Notes: generated from the letters alone by a model not told the origin. 64,000 bases of DNA from an uncultured Ruminococcus sp. (GCA_902801245.1 CADCHW010000006.1:40152-104151); one strand, 5' to 3'. Positions 43,973 through 53,797 are shown, counted from the stretch's first letter. Numbers and translations: made by a program.

Positions 43973-45598
43973 ATGAAAAAAACAAGTAAAAAAATTTGTC
44001 TTTTTTTATTGATTCTGTCACTGATATTTACGGCGACCTCATGCCGTAACAATACCCCTCACCCCGAAGAGGAGATAATTTCATTTACGTTAAGTGCCGA
44101 CCCTGTCACCCTCGACCCCCAGATTGCCGATGATTATTCTTCTTATATGCTAATCACAAATCTGTTCGAGGGACTTGTCCGCACCGATTCCGAGGGCAAT
44201 ATAAAAAACGGTATGGCTGAAAGCTGGGATATTTCTTCGGACGGTCTTTCGTATGTTTTTCATCTTTATGAAAATACTAAATGGAGCAACGGCACTCCCG
44301 TAACCGCCGATGATTTTGTTTTCGGCTTTAAAAGGGCACTCGACCCCGAAACAGGCTCGGAAGACGCAACCGACCTTTTTCTTATAAAAAATGCTTCCTC
44401 ATACTATAACGGTGAGGTCACTGCCGACAAACTCGGAGTTTCTGCTATAGACGAGCATACTCTCCAAATTGACCTTGAATACGAATCGAACGCACTTCTT
44501 ATTGTGCTTACAGAGCCCGTCGCTATGCCGTGCAACGAAAAATTCTTCAATTCCTCAAAGGGAAAATACGGCAAGAGCGACGAACTTACAATCACAAACG
44601 GACCTTTCAAAATCAGAGAAACCTACGGCTGGGATCACGACAGTTATATTTACATCAGACGCAATGAATTTTACAATGCCGCAAATCCTGCTGTGCCGCT
44701 GGGTGTAAACTTCACCTACGGTCAACAGCCGACAGACCCCATTAATTCGATACTTTCGGGCGAAACGGATATCTGCGAAATTTACGGAAATCAGCTTAAC
44801 AATGCAAAGGAAAATAATTTTAACATCACTACCACAAACAATACACTTTGGGGCATATGTTACAACACAAATATTCCTGCATTTAAAAATGCCAAACTTC
44901 GTGTGTCGCTTTTAACCTCTCTCAACAGAGATTATCTTCTGAAAAACACCCCCGAAAGCTATGTCAAAACTTCACAGCTGATTGCCGACAATGTTCTGTT
45001 TGCAGGCAGAAATTACCGTACACAGGCAGGCGAATTTAAGCTTGAATATTCTGCGGATTCTGCGGAAATGTACAACACAGCCGTTGAAGAGCTTGACGAA
45101 AAGAATATAGAGTTAAAATCGACTTATACTATATTATATCTTGACGATGAAACTTCGTCAAGATTAGTCACATCAATTATAGAGGTCTGGAATGAAACCT
45201 CGGGCTGCTACTTCAACAAACAGCCTCTTTCACGAAACGAACTTGAAGAGAGAATTAACAGCGGCGACTATGAAATTGCTATTGCACCTCTGAACACGGC
45301 AGTCGATTCCCCTATGGAATTTCTTTCAAGGTTCACGACCGACTCCCCCGACAATTACATTAACCTCAACTATCCTGCCTACAACGAATTTATTGAAACC
45401 GCCCTTTCCGAAAACGGCACGGACTCAATAGATGCGTTGATAGATGCAGAGAGCTATCTTATAGATTACGGTTACCTTTACCCATTATACTATGAAAGCA
45501 GATATTTTGCTTCAACAGATAATATAATCGGTGCAATATTCAGCACAACGGGAGAATCGATTGATTTCTCTCAAATAACTAAAGGTATTATTGACTAG
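43973..45598 (+). CDS. Oligopeptide ABC transporter substrate-binding lipoprotein (OppA-like)
   Basis: 541 residues from ATG 43973 (AGGAT about 11 bp upstream). Lipoprotein signal with lipobox TATSC. SBP_bac_5 family: FTLSADPVTLDPQIADDYSS, LFEGLVRTDSEGNIKNGMAE, WSNGTPVTADDFVFGFKRAL and LGVSAIDEHTLQIDL. It binds peptides outside the membrane. No oppBCDF genes are present here, so it is an orphan receptor or uses a distant permease. The cyclase gene follows after 35 bp on the same strand. Confidence 0.92.
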   Translation: MKKTSKKICLFLLILSLIFTATSCRNNTPHPEEEIISFTLSADPVTLDPQIADDYSSYMLITNLFEGLVRTDSEGNIKNGMAESWDISSDGLSYVFHLYENTKWSNGTPVTADDFVFGFKRALDPETGSEDATDLFLIKNASSYYNGEVTADKLGVSAIDEHTLQIDLEYESNALLIVLTEPVAMPCNEKFFNSSKGKYGKSDELTITNGPFKIRETYGWDHDSYIYIRRNEFYNAANPAVPLGVNFTYGQQPTDPINSILSGETDICEIYGNQLNNAKENNFNITTTNNTLWGICYNTNIPAFKNAKLRVSLLTSLNRDYLLKNTPESYVKTSQLIADNVLFAGRNYRTQAGEFKLEYSADSAEMYNTAVEELDEKNIELKSTYTILYLDDETSSRLVTSIIEVWNETSGCYFNKQPLSRNELEERINSGDYEIAIAPLNTAVDSPMEFLSRFTTDSPDNYINLNYPAYNEFIETALSENGTDSIDALIDAESYLIDYGYLYPLYYESRYFASTDNIIGAIFSTTGESIDFSQITKGIID

Positions 45599-45633
45599 TT
45601 TCCGAAAACCGTTACTGCAAGGATTGATATTAT

Positions 45634-46212
45634 ATGAAAATAATTGACATATCAAGAGAAACATTCACTGCTCCGAATTACGATGACGACCCACAGCCGA
45701 AATACAAGTGGTTCAGGAAAATCGGCAAAAGCTCCGAATACAATCTTTCCGTTTTCGGCATGACACCGCATTCGGGAACTCACATTGACGCACCGCTTCA
45801 CTACTTTGAAAACGGCGAAAGCATTGACAAATGTCCGCTTGAAAAATGCTATGGTTCTTGTACGGTTGTAAGCATAACGGGAATTTTGACCGGCGAAGAT
45901 ATGGATAAGCTTTTACCGTACTGTAAAAAACGTTTGCTTATTCACGGCAAGGGTAAAGCGTCGCTTGAATTGAGTGCGGCGAGAGTTCTCACCGATAACG
46001 GCATTGTTCTTGTCGGGATAGACGCAGTATCGATATCTTTCCGTGAACAGGAAGAGGAAGTTCACAAGGAACTGCTTTCAAAGGGAACTTTGATACTTGA
46101 AAACTTAAACCTTGACGGTGTTCAGGACGGAAATTATATTCTGAGTGCATTGCCGCTGAAATTGGGCGGAATGGAAGCATCACCTGTTCGGGCGGTATTG
46201 CTGGGGAAATAA
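45634..46212 (+). CDS. Cyclase family protein (kynurenine formamidase-like)
   Basis: 192 residues. The family metal-binding signature is clear: MTPHSGTHIDAPLHYFENG (HxGTHxDxPxH), with a later RVLTDNGIVLVGIDAVSIS segment and a C-terminal metal/active-site region. Such Mn/Zn amidohydrolases open cyclic or formyl amides such as N-formylkynurenine or isatin; no tryptophan pathway genes are nearby, so the substrate is unknown. Repeat A copy g lies 20 bp after the stop. Confidence 0.88.
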   Translation: MKIIDISRETFTAPNYDDDPQPKYKWFRKIGKSSEYNLSVFGMTPHSGTHIDAPLHYFENGESIDKCPLEKCYGSCTVVSITGILTGEDMDKLLPYCKKRLLIHGKGKASLELSAARVLTDNGIVLVGIDAVSISFREQEEEVHKELLSKGTLILENLNLDGVQDGNYILSALPLKLGGMEASPVRAVLLGK

Positions 46213-46231
46213 GGTGTATTAATAAAATAAT

Positions 46232-46463
46232 CTTTCGGGAAAGCGAAGCCTGTTAAAGTTTGGTCAAGCTTTTCAAAGCTTGCGGGGTGCAGGGGCAGAG
46301 CCCCGCTCGCTGACGGAACAAACTTGAAAAGAAAAATAAACTACCCTCAGCGAAACGAAATAAACTATTATCAGAAAAACAAATAAAAAATCTCACAAAA
46401 AAACAATCTTTCGACTAAAACCAAATTAGGCAAGAGCGTAGCGAATTGCCGGTCAAAGAAAAA
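46232..46463 (-). mobile_element. Repeat A copy g
   Basis: CTTTCGGGAAAGCGAAG end, then AAAGTTTGGTCAAGC, GGGGCAGAGCCCC, CTCAGCGAAAC and GCGAATTGCCGGTC. The remaining 140 bp to the HAD gene show no clear promoter or gene. Confidence 0.85.
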
Positions 46464-46602
46464 CCAACTCAATACTTGCCCCAAACCCTGCGGACGTTGT
46501 CCGCCTATCGAGTCAAAAAATAAAGCAATCCACTAATATTTAGTTTATATAGAAAAGAAAGTTGTAAAGAAAAGAAATAAGAAAAGAAGGAGTAAAACTA
46601 CA

Positions 46603-47268
46603 ATGAACAAGTACAACACATGCGTCTTTGACCTTGACGGAACACTGGTTAACAGTTTAGGCGACCTCGCCTCCTGCTGTAACGAAACACTTTCCCTTTA
46701 CGAACTTCCCACCCACACCGTTGACGAGTACAGATATTTTGTCGGCAGCGGCATTAAGAACCTCATCAAGAAAAGTATGGGCGACAAGTCAAACGACGAA
46801 ACACTTTTAACCGCAGTATACCGTACTTTCAACATACTTTATAACGAAAAGTGTCTTGAAGCTACAAAGCCTTACGAGGGTGTTTCCGAGCTTCTCTCCG
46901 AGCTTAAGGACAAAGGTGTAAAAATCGGTGTTCTTTCCAACAAGTCCGACGAGTTTGCGAAGCGTATTGTAGACGCACTTTTTGAACACGGCGAACCCGA
47001 TGTTGTCTGGGGCCAAAAGGAGAACTTCCCGATTAAGCCCGAGCCGCAGTCGCTTTATGCAGTTATCGAAGAGCTTGACGGCGAAAAGGATAAGTGCTTA
47101 TACATAGGCGACAGCGATGTAGACGTTATCACCGCCAAAAACGCACATATCGACTTCTGCGGAGTTGAATGGGGTTTCCGTGGTGCGGACGAGCTTATTT
47201 CCGCAGGAGCAAAGACGGTTGTCAAGAAGCCGAGCGATATTTTGAATCTGGTATGTGTTAATGAATAA
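46603..47268 (+). CDS. HAD-family phosphatase (phosphoglycolate phosphatase-like)
   Basis: 221 residues. HAD motifs: FDLDGTLVNS (two Asp), motif II in IGVLSNKSD, Lys in NFPIKPEPQS, and YIGDSDVDVITAKNA. A helical cap follows motif I, as in Gph/PGP subfamily enzymes. It has an AAGGAG ribosome site. It overlaps queH, so the two are co-translated. Substrate not determined; Ter loci often include a HAD enzyme, but this one lies 18 kb away. Confidence 0.92.
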   Translation: MNKYNTCVFDLDGTLVNSLGDLASCCNETLSLYELPTHTVDEYRYFVGSGIKNLIKKSMGDKSNDETLLTAVYRTFNILYNEKCLEATKPYEGVSELLSELKDKGVKIGVLSNKSDEFAKRIVDALFEHGEPDVVWGQKENFPIKPEPQSLYAVIEELDGEKDKCLYIGDSDVDVITAKNAHIDFCGVEWGFRGADELISAGAKTVVKKPSDILNLVCVNE

Positions 47269-47869
47269 AATAAATTATCAAAAAGAACTTGATAAACTCA
47301 TTGACATTCAAAAGGATAATGTTCCGACATTATTTCTTCATAGCTGCTGTGCTCCGTGCAGCAGCTACGTCATTGAGTATCTTTCAAATTATTTTGCAAT
47401 AACGGTATTTTACTACAATCCCAACATTTTCCCCGACACTGAGTACACTTTCCGAAGCAGTGAACAGAAACGGCTTATTTCCGAGATGAAAACAAAGTAC
47501 CCTGTCACGTACATTGACGAAGATTACGACAGCAAAGTATTTTACAATGCGGTCAAGGGTCTTGAAAAAGAACCCGAGGGCGGAAAACGCTGTGAAAAGT
47601 GCTTTGAACTCCGTCTTGACCGAACGGCACAAAGAGCCGCCGAGGGCGGATTCAACTACTTTGCGACCACTCTTACAATAAGTCCGATGAAAAACGCACA
47701 GCTTATCAATGATATAGGAAAAACCATAGCTGAAAAATACTCCGTAAAGTGGCTGCCGTCCGACTTCAAGAAAAAGGGCGGTTACAAACGGTCGATTGAA
47801 CTGTCAAAGATTTACAATTTGTACCGACAAAATTATTGCGGCTGTGTATTCTCTCAATCTTCATCTTGA
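47261..47869 (+). CDS. queH: Epoxyqueuosine reductase QueH
   Basis: 202 residues from ATG 47261, inside the end of the HAD gene (ATGAATAA overlap). DUF208/QueH signature: LHSCCAPCSSYVIEYLS (Cys pair plus CxxC), YNPNIFPDTEY, GGKRCEKCFELRL and FATTLTISPMKN. It binds Fe-S clusters and reduces epoxyqueuosine to queuosine in tRNA, replacing QueG. No other queuosine genes are in the window. Confidence 0.94.
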   Translation: MNKINYQKELDKLIDIQKDNVPTLFLHSCCAPCSSYVIEYLSNYFAITVFYYNPNIFPDTEYTFRSSEQKRLISEMKTKYPVTYIDEDYDSKVFYNAVKGLEKEPEGGKRCEKCFELRLDRTAQRAAEGGFNYFATTLTISPMKNAQLINDIGKTIAEKYSVKWLPSDFKKKGGYKRSIELSKIYNLYRQNYCGCVFSQSSS

Positions 47870-47934
47870 TAAAAAAAGTTCTATTATAAGCTAAAATTAT
47901 ATTTAAATCTTACAAAATTAAAAATCAAAAAGTA

Positions 47935-48067
47935 TTGATTTTCTCAGTAAATTGACATACAATATAACCAATAGACCCCCCGCACCTCTCTACGATTTAA
48001 TCCCTATGATGTGTCCCAGTGGGGGACATCTTTTTATGGTGACTGCTTTTAAAAGCGGTCTTTTTTA
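47935..48067 (+). ncRNA. Candidate small RNA with tandem terminators
   Basis: TTGATT (47935-47940), 17-bp spacer, TACAAT (47958-47963). About 45 nt later a hairpin GATGTGTCCC-AGT-GGGGGACATC ends in TTTTT (48008-48035), and a second GACTGCTTTT/AAAAGCGGTC hairpin with TTTTTT follows (48041-48066). The product would be about 65-100 nt with a C-rich CCCCCCGCACC stretch that could also pair with the GGGGG. Alternatively these are just terminators of queH. The remainder to 48391 contains only a small ORF. Confidence 0.45.
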
Positions 48068-48225
48068 ATATCAGAAATGCCGATAAACCCAACTTTCAAC
48101 ATAATCGAGTTTAAGTGTTCAAAATTATTTCATCAAAACAGCCCGTTTCTTAAAATTCTATTAATAATTTACAAATCGTTAAACTATTAACAAAAGAATT
48201 AAAGTATAATCATAATGGGTTGGTA

Positions 48226-48345
48226 ATGAAAAAAGCAAGCAACATCTGCCGAAAACGGTCAAATGTGCAAAATATCCAATTTTTGCTGCATTATTTAACT
48301 TTGGTTAGTGACTGTGACAAGTTAAAACAAATTATAGTAGAGTAA
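48226..48345 (+). CDS. Possible small basic peptide (39 aa)
   Basis: ATG 48226 follows GGGTTGG at 6 bp and a TATAAT at 48205-48210 with a poor -35. It encodes a basic N-terminus (MKKASNICRKR) and a hydrophobic middle (QFLLHYLTLV). No known family; coding status is doubtful. Confidence 0.25.
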   Translation: MKKASNICRKRSNVQNIQFLLHYLTLVSDCDKLKQIIVE

Positions 48346-48391
48346 ACTAAAACTACCGAATTAAACCAACTTTCGGTCGGGTACGTGAAGT

Positions 48392-48651
48392 TATACTCGA
48401 AAGCGTTAAGATTTAGCACTTTTCTTTCTCAGACCGGCAATTCGCTACGCTGTTGCCTGTTTTAGTTTTAACCGAAAGATATTATTCTAAGGGTTGCTTT
48501 GATTTATAGTTTATTCGATTTCGCTGAGGGGGTAGTTTATTTTCTACGATAATTTGTTCCGTCAGCGAGCAGGGCTCTGCCCCTGCACCCCGCAAGCTTT
48601 AAAAAGCTTGACCAAACTTTAAAATGGTAAATCTTTTAGCTTTCCAATATA
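48392..48651 (+). mobile_element. Repeat A copy h
   Basis: Left end TATACTCGAAAGC, right end TGGTAAATCTTTTAGC...CAATATA. It ends a few bases before the ribosome site of the RND pump gene, so that gene's leader lies in or after the repeat. Confidence 0.88.
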
Positions 48652-48677
48652 AAAAAAAGGAGGTACGTGTTTAAAAA

Positions 48678-51600
48678 ATGTTCTCAAAATTCAGTGTAAA
48701 AAAACCGCTCACCGTGCTGGTGGCGGTCATACTTGTAATTGTACTCGGTGTAGTTTCGTATCTTGATATGACCCCGAGCTTGTTTCCGAGTATGGAACTT
48801 CCGTATGTAATTATTGTAACTACATATATCGGTGCAAGCCCCGAAGAAGTCGAAACTACCGTAACCAGACCTCTTGAACAGTCAATGGCGACGTTGGATA
48901 ACGTCGAAGAGGTTTCGTCAAGCTCTTCCGAAAATTATTCCATGGTTATGATTGAATTTTCGGATGAAGCCAATATGGACTCCGTTACCGTTGACATCAA
49001 CAGCAAGCTCACTCAATTAAGCGGCTCGTGGGGCGAAAAAGTCGGCACTCCTTATACTATGAAAATAAATCCGAATATGCTCCCCGTGGCAATTGTCGCA
49101 ATCAGCAAGGAGAACAGCACCATTTACGAACTCTCCGACTTTACCAAAGATACTCTCGAAAACAAGCTGGAGGGAATTGACGGTGTTGCTTCAATTTCTG
49201 TCGGCGGTATCGTGGAGCAAAGTCTTGAAGTTGTTCTCTCCGAGGATAAAATCAAAAGCGTGAACAGCACCGTCAAAGACGCTATCCTCGACCAGTTCTC
49301 CGATGCCGAAAAGGAAATCGACGATGCCAAAACCAAGCTTGAAGACGGTCTTACTCAGGCTAAGGACGGCAAAGAGGAAATCGAAAAAGGCAAGGAAGCA
49401 ATAACCGAACAGCAGGAGGAGTTGTCTTCACAGCTTGCGACTGCCGAAGCCGAAATTTCTTCCAAGGAGCAAGAGTTACTCACAACAAAGCTCACTCTTG
49501 TGAATACAATATCCGAACTCACCGACCAAAAGCAACAGCTTGAAACCACGCTTAAGCTTATGCAGGAAGTTCAAAAGGCTATTCACGAGGTTAGTGCCAG
49601 ACGTGAAAATCTTCAAAACGAATATGACGACCTCAACGAATTATACACCTCCTACAGCAACATCAAGAAAACCAATGATGAACTGGATTCCGCATTGAAC
49701 GCTATCGAAAATGATGAAACTCTTACAGCCGAACAGCGTGCCGAAGCTGCCAAGGAATTTAAATCAAGTGCGGACTATGTTCAAGGCAAAGCCGCACTTG
49801 CAGAGTGCGAAGCTCAGATAAAAGCAAGAGGACTTACCCCAACAACACTTAATGTTACACTTCAAGCAACCAAAAGTGCCCTTGACCTTGCAGATTCTTC
49901 AATGGATACACTCGACCAAGGCTTACAGGAACTCGGCACTTCCTTTGAGTCTATCGATTCGGACGTAGCCGCTATCGAGGACGGTATCACCCAGATAGAT
50001 TCGGGAATAGAAACTCTTTACGCAACTATCGACCAGCTTGATGCAGGTTCTGTCACTATCAAGGACGCAAAAAAGGAACTCGGCACACAAAAATCTCAGG
50101 CGGAATTTCAGATAAATTCTGCTTCCACGGATTTGAAAGTCACCGAAGCCACGGTAGACGCAACCATTACACAGCTTGAACAATCCAAAACCTCACTTGA
50201 CGATGCGGTAACTCAGCTTAACGATTCCAAAAAGGAAGCTCTCGAACAAGCCGACCTTACGAACACTGTCAATATGGAAATGATATCTCAAATTCTCACT
50301 GCTCAGAACTTTTCAATGCCGGCAGGCTATCTCACGGGCGGCGAGGAAAATATTCTCGTCAGAGTGGGCGATAAATTAGGCGACCAAGAAGAGCTTTCCT
50401 CTCTCCTGCTCTTCGATTTGGGTATTGACAATGTAGACCCGATTTATCTTACGGACGTTGCCGATGTAAAGCTTGTTGACAACAGTGAAGATATTTATGC
50501 AAAGCTTAACGGCGACAACGGTGTAATAGTATCGTTCACAATGCAGTCGGACGCAGCAACGGCAGAGGTTTCCGACAATATTCAGGCGGCTCTTAAAAAG
50601 CTTTCAAAGGAATATTCCGACCTCAGCTTTACAACTCTTATGGACCAAGGCGATTATATTCACCTTATTGTAAATTCCGTAATCAGCAATTTGCTTTGGG
50701 GCGGACTTTTCGCAGTTGTAATTCTTCTTTTCTTCTTAAGGGATATTCGCCCGACATTTATTATTGCCTGTTCAATCCCGATAAGCGTAATATTTGCAAT
50801 TGTACTTATGTACTTTTCGGGAATATCTTTGAATCTTATCTCTCTTTCGGGTCTTGCCGTGGGTGTAGGAATGCTTGTTGACAACTCTGTCGTTGTAATC
50901 GAAAACATCTACCGACTTCGCAACAACGGTGCAACTCCTGTACAGGCAGCTGTTTCGGGTGCGGTTCAGGTTACGGGTGCTATTATCGCATCTACTCTTA
51001 CAACCGTTTGCGTATTTCTCCCGATAGTTTTTGTACACGGTCTTACGAGAACTCTTTTCCAAGATATGGCTTTAACAATTGCCTATGCACTTTTTGCAAG
51101 TCTTATAGTTGCAATCACACTTGTTCCGGCTATGTCAAAGGGTATGCTCAAAAAGCAGAGCAAAAAGAAATCTAAGGAATCGGGCGGCGAATCAAAATTC
51201 GCTGTGGGCTATAAAAAACTTGCTTCCGCAGCTTTAGACCATAAAATAATACTTCTTCTCGCTTCCGTCGTTCTCCTTGTTGTTTCGGCATATTTTTCAA
51301 TTGCAAAGGGTTTCTCGTTTATGCCCGATATGCAGAGCAGTCAGCTTTCCGTATCGGTGACAATGCCCGACGAAGCAGACTTCAAAACAGCAGCTCAAAC
51401 CACGGATAAAATTCTTGAAAAACTAGACACAATAGAAGATATCGACACAGTAGGTGCGGTAGTGGGTTCAAATGTTCTTTCGAGCGTATCAATCGGAGGA
51501 GGTATGGGCGGCGGAGATGACACGGCGGTTACACTGTATGTTATTCTCAAAGAGCAGCTTTCAAAATCCATTACAGAAATCTCTGATGAAATTCTTGAAA

Positions 51601-52793
51601 AATGCTCCGACCTTGACTGTGAAATGACGGTTGACTCCTCGGGTATGGGAAATATGACTTCAATGATGTTCGGCGAAGGTGTTTCAATAAATGTATACTG
51701 TAACGATATGGATACCTTACAGGACTATGCAACTCAGTTTGCAGATATTGTCGGAAACACGGACGGCACGGAAAACGCATTCAACGGCATTGATGAAACT
51801 ACTCAGGAACTCAGAATCAGCGTTGACAAAGAAAAGGCTATGAAAAAGGGTCTTACGGTTGCACAAGTGTTTATGGATATCACAGGTATGTTAAGCAGCG
51901 AACAGGAAGCAACTCTTCTTGAAACAGGAAAAGACTCAATCACAGTTGACGTTGTGGACGGTTCTGCAAAAGGACTTACCGAAAAGGATATCAGAAATCA
52001 CGTTATCGAAACCACCGATATGAAAGGTGAAAAGATTACGGCGAAGCTGTCGGATATTGCGACAATTCAAAAAGCCGACACGCTCAACACAATAACACGT
52101 CTTAATCAGAAGAGATATCTGAACGTCACGGCAGACGTAAAAGACGGCTACAACACAACCAACGTCACAGAGGAAATAAAAACAAAGCTTGACAATCTCA
52201 CACTCCCCGACAGTGTTACATATGAAGTCACAGGTTCTTATGAAACTACAATGGAAGCTGTATATCAGCTTGGGGAAATGCTTTTGCTTGCCGTTGTCTT
52301 TATTTATCTTATAATGGTTGCACAGTTCCAGTCGCTGCTATCTCCGTTCATCATAATGTTTACAATTCCGTTAGCGTTCACAGGCGGATTTATCGCACTT
52401 ATAATCAGCGGACTTGATATGAGCGTTATTGCAATTATCGGATTCATTATGATGGCAGGTATTATTGTAAACAACGGTATTGTACTCGTTGACTATATAA
52501 ACCAGCTGAGAGCCGAGGGAATGCCGAAACGAGAAGCACTTATAGAAGCAGGCGTTACAAGACTTCGACCAATTCTTATGACGGCACTAACAACAATTCT
52601 GGGACTTTCCGTTATGGCATTCAGTCAAGATGAAAGCTCGGCAATGATGCGACCGATAGCACTTGTTTGTATAGGCGGACTTTTGTATGCAACATTGATG
52701 ACACTTTTTGTAGTTCCGGCAATTTACGATATATTTAATAGGAAAGATATTAAGGTTATTGACGAAAAAGAGCTTGAAGTCATTGACGACTGA
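48678..52793 (+). CDS. RND-superfamily efflux pump with large coiled-coil insertion
   Basis: 1371 residues, against about 1040 for AcrB. The N-terminus (SVKKPLTVLVAVILVIVLG), PSLFPSMELPYVIIVTTYIGASPEEVE, and membrane motifs GLAVGVGMLVDNSVVVIENI and GIIVNNGIVLVDYINQLR with TRLRPILMTALTTILG mark the ACR_tran/HAE1 or SwrC group. Within the first porter domain, residues about 205-525 form long Glu/Lys/Gln heptad repeats with a central turn, an antiparallel coiled coil. Single-membrane bacteria lack TolC, so the coil may span the wall. Substrates unknown. The AAGGAGG site is 14 bp from the ATG, longer than usual. Confidence 0.92.
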   Translation: MFSKFSVKKPLTVLVAVILVIVLGVVSYLDMTPSLFPSMELPYVIIVTTYIGASPEEVETTVTRPLEQSMATLDNVEEVSSSSSENYSMVMIEFSDEANMDSVTVDINSKLTQLSGSWGEKVGTPYTMKINPNMLPVAIVAISKENSTIYELSDFTKDTLENKLEGIDGVASISVGGIVEQSLEVVLSEDKIKSVNSTVKDAILDQFSDAEKEIDDAKTKLEDGLTQAKDGKEEIEKGKEAITEQQEELSSQLATAEAEISSKEQELLTTKLTLVNTISELTDQKQQLETTLKLMQEVQKAIHEVSARRENLQNEYDDLNELYTSYSNIKKTNDELDSALNAIENDETLTAEQRAEAAKEFKSSADYVQGKAALAECEAQIKARGLTPTTLNVTLQATKSALDLADSSMDTLDQGLQELGTSFESIDSDVAAIEDGITQIDSGIETLYATIDQLDAGSVTIKDAKKELGTQKSQAEFQINSASTDLKVTEATVDATITQLEQSKTSLDDAVTQLNDSKKEALEQADLTNTVNMEMISQILTAQNFSMPAGYLTGGEENILVRVGDKLGDQEELSSLLLFDLGIDNVDPIYLTDVADVKLVDNSEDIYAKLNGDNGVIVSFTMQSDAATAEVSDNIQAALKKLSKEYSDLSFTTLMDQGDYIHLIVNSVISNLLWGGLFAVVILLFFLRDIRPTFIIACSIPISVIFAIVLMYFSGISLNLISLSGLAVGVGMLVDNSVVVIENIYRLRNNGATPVQAAVSGAVQVTGAIIASTLTTVCVFLPIVFVHGLTRTLFQDMALTIAYALFASLIVAITLVPAMSKGMLKKQSKKKSKESGGESKFAVGYKKLASAALDHKIILLLASVVLLVVSAYFSIAKGFSFMPDMQSSQLSVSVTMPDEADFKTAAQTTDKILEKLDTIEDIDTVGAVVGSNVLSSVSIGGGMGGGDDTAVTLYVILKEQLSKSITEISDEILEKCSDLDCEMTVDSSGMGNMTSMMFGEGVSINVYCNDMDTLQDYATQFADIVGNTDGTENAFNGIDETTQELRISVDKEKAMKKGLTVAQVFMDITGMLSSEQEATLLETGKDSITVDVVDGSAKGLTEKDIRNHVIETTDMKGEKITAKLSDIATIQKADTLNTITRLNQKRYLNVTADVKDGYNTTNVTEEIKTKLDNLTLPDSVTYEVTGSYETTMEAVYQLGEMLLLAVVFIYLIMVAQFQSLLSPFIIMFTIPLAFTGGFIALIISGLDMSVIAIIGFIMMAGIIVNNGIVLVDYINQLRAEGMPKREALIEAGVTRLRPILMTALTTILGLSVMAFSQDESSAMMRPIALVCIGGLLYATLMTLFVVPAIYDIFNRKDIKVIDEKELEVIDD

Positions 52794-52796
52794 GAT

Positions 52797-52832
52797 TTAA
52801 TGCGTAATTCGTAATGCGTAATGCGTAATTAT
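52797..52832. repeat. Repeat E (TAATTCGTAATGCGTAATGC)
   Basis: Begins at the RND stop codon. Related palindromic pieces lie at 28451-28471, 37998-38020 and 58211-58225, all at or near gene 3' ends. Confidence 0.55.
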
Positions 52833-52890
52833 TTTGATTGTCGGATAGACGGAAGTTTTGTTTGCTGCGGCGAATATTGCAGCTGTACGG

Positions 52891-53117
52891 TTGCGAAGCT
52901 TGTTAAAGTTTGGTCAAGCTTTTCAAAGCTTGCGGAGTGCAGGGGCAGAGCCCTTGCTCGCTGACGAAGCCAACTTTCAAAGAAAAATAAACTACCCTCA
53001 GCGAAACTAAAAGAACTTTTAAAAGGAAAACAAAAAATAAAAGCCCCCATTAAAACAACATCTTTCGACAAAGACCAACAAAGGCAACAGTGCAGCGAAT
53101 TGCCGAGCCAAGAAAGA
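52891..53117 (-). mobile_element. Repeat A copy i
   Basis: GCGAAGCTTGTTAAAGTTTGG end, then GCAGGGGCAGAGCCC, CCTCAGCGAAAC and GCGAATTGCCGAGCC. Slightly diverged at the last motif. Confidence 0.82.
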
Positions 53118-53165
53118 TATCCTACAATTGGATTTCAACCGTACAGGTAGAATTTATTTTTTAAC

Positions 53166-53211
53166 AATAGTGGTCGGTAATTGGTAAAATAACCAATCAC
53201 TGACCACTATT
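53166..53211 (+). promoter_or_regulatory. Long stem-loop upstream of ybaK
   Basis: AATAGTGGTC...GACCACTATT with inner ATTGGT-AAAATA-ACCAAT, 31 bp before the ybaK start. No T-run follows, so an RNA structure or protein-binding dyad is more likely than a terminator. Confidence 0.5.
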
Positions 53212-53241
53212 CATTAATTACTCATAAAAGAGGTATTTACA

Positions 53242-53745
53242 ATGGAAAAAACTAACGTAATGAGAATACTTGACCAAAAGAAAGTAACCTACATTCCCCA
53301 CAGTATCGGAGATAACACAAAATTAAGCGGAAAAGAGGTAGCGGAAGCTTTGAAAAAATCGCCCGACAGTGTTTTCAAAACTCTTGTCACAACCGCAAAA
53401 AGCGGAAACAAATATGTCTTTGTAGTTCCGATAAACCGTGAACTCGACCTCAAAAAAGCCGCCAAAGCAGTCGGCGAAAAGTCTGTGGAAATGCTGAAAC
53501 AAAAGGAACTTTTGCCGCTGACGGGATATATTCACGGCGGCTGTTCTCCGATAGGTATGAAGAAATTTTTTACAACCACCGTTGACCTTTCTGCGGAGGA
53601 CAAGGAAACGATTTGTTTCAGTGCCGGAAAAATCGGATATCAAGTTGAGCTTTCCCCGAAAGATTTGGGCAAGGTTATAAGATTTAAATTTGCAAACATA
53701 ACCGTTGAAAGAATCAATCAGCTTGCAGAGCAAAGCAATATATAA
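53242..53745 (+). CDS. ybaK: Cys-tRNA(Pro)/Cys-tRNA(Cys) deacylase
   Basis: 167 residues, YbaK/EbsC family. Key features: VFKTLVTTAKSGNKYVFVVP with the catalytic-type Lys, LDLKKAAKAVGEKSVEM, and the glycine-rich GGCSPIGMKK. It edits Cys-tRNA(Pro) mischarged by ProRS. Start ATG 53242 after AAAGAGG. Terminator directly downstream. Confidence 0.93.
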   Translation: MEKTNVMRILDQKKVTYIPHSIGDNTKLSGKEVAEALKKSPDSVFKTLVTTAKSGNKYVFVVPINRELDLKKAAKAVGEKSVEMLKQKELLPLTGYIHGGCSPIGMKKFFTTTVDLSAEDKETICFSAGKIGYQVELSPKDLGKVIRFKFANITVERINQLAEQSNI

Positions 53746-53750
53746 AAAAC

Positions 53751-53797
53751 AAGGTCGGAACATAAGCGGAATCTCACCGCTGCTCCGACCTTTTTAT
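53751..53797 (+). terminator. ybaK terminator
   Basis: AAGGTCGGA...TCCGACC with an inner GCGG/CCGC stem, followed by TTTTTATT. Repeat A copy j begins at its end. Confidence 0.85.

Noticed and set aside
46603..47268. HAD phosphatase as part of the Ter module
   Set aside because: It is 18 kb away, coupled to queH, and looks like a general phosphoglycolate-type phosphatase.
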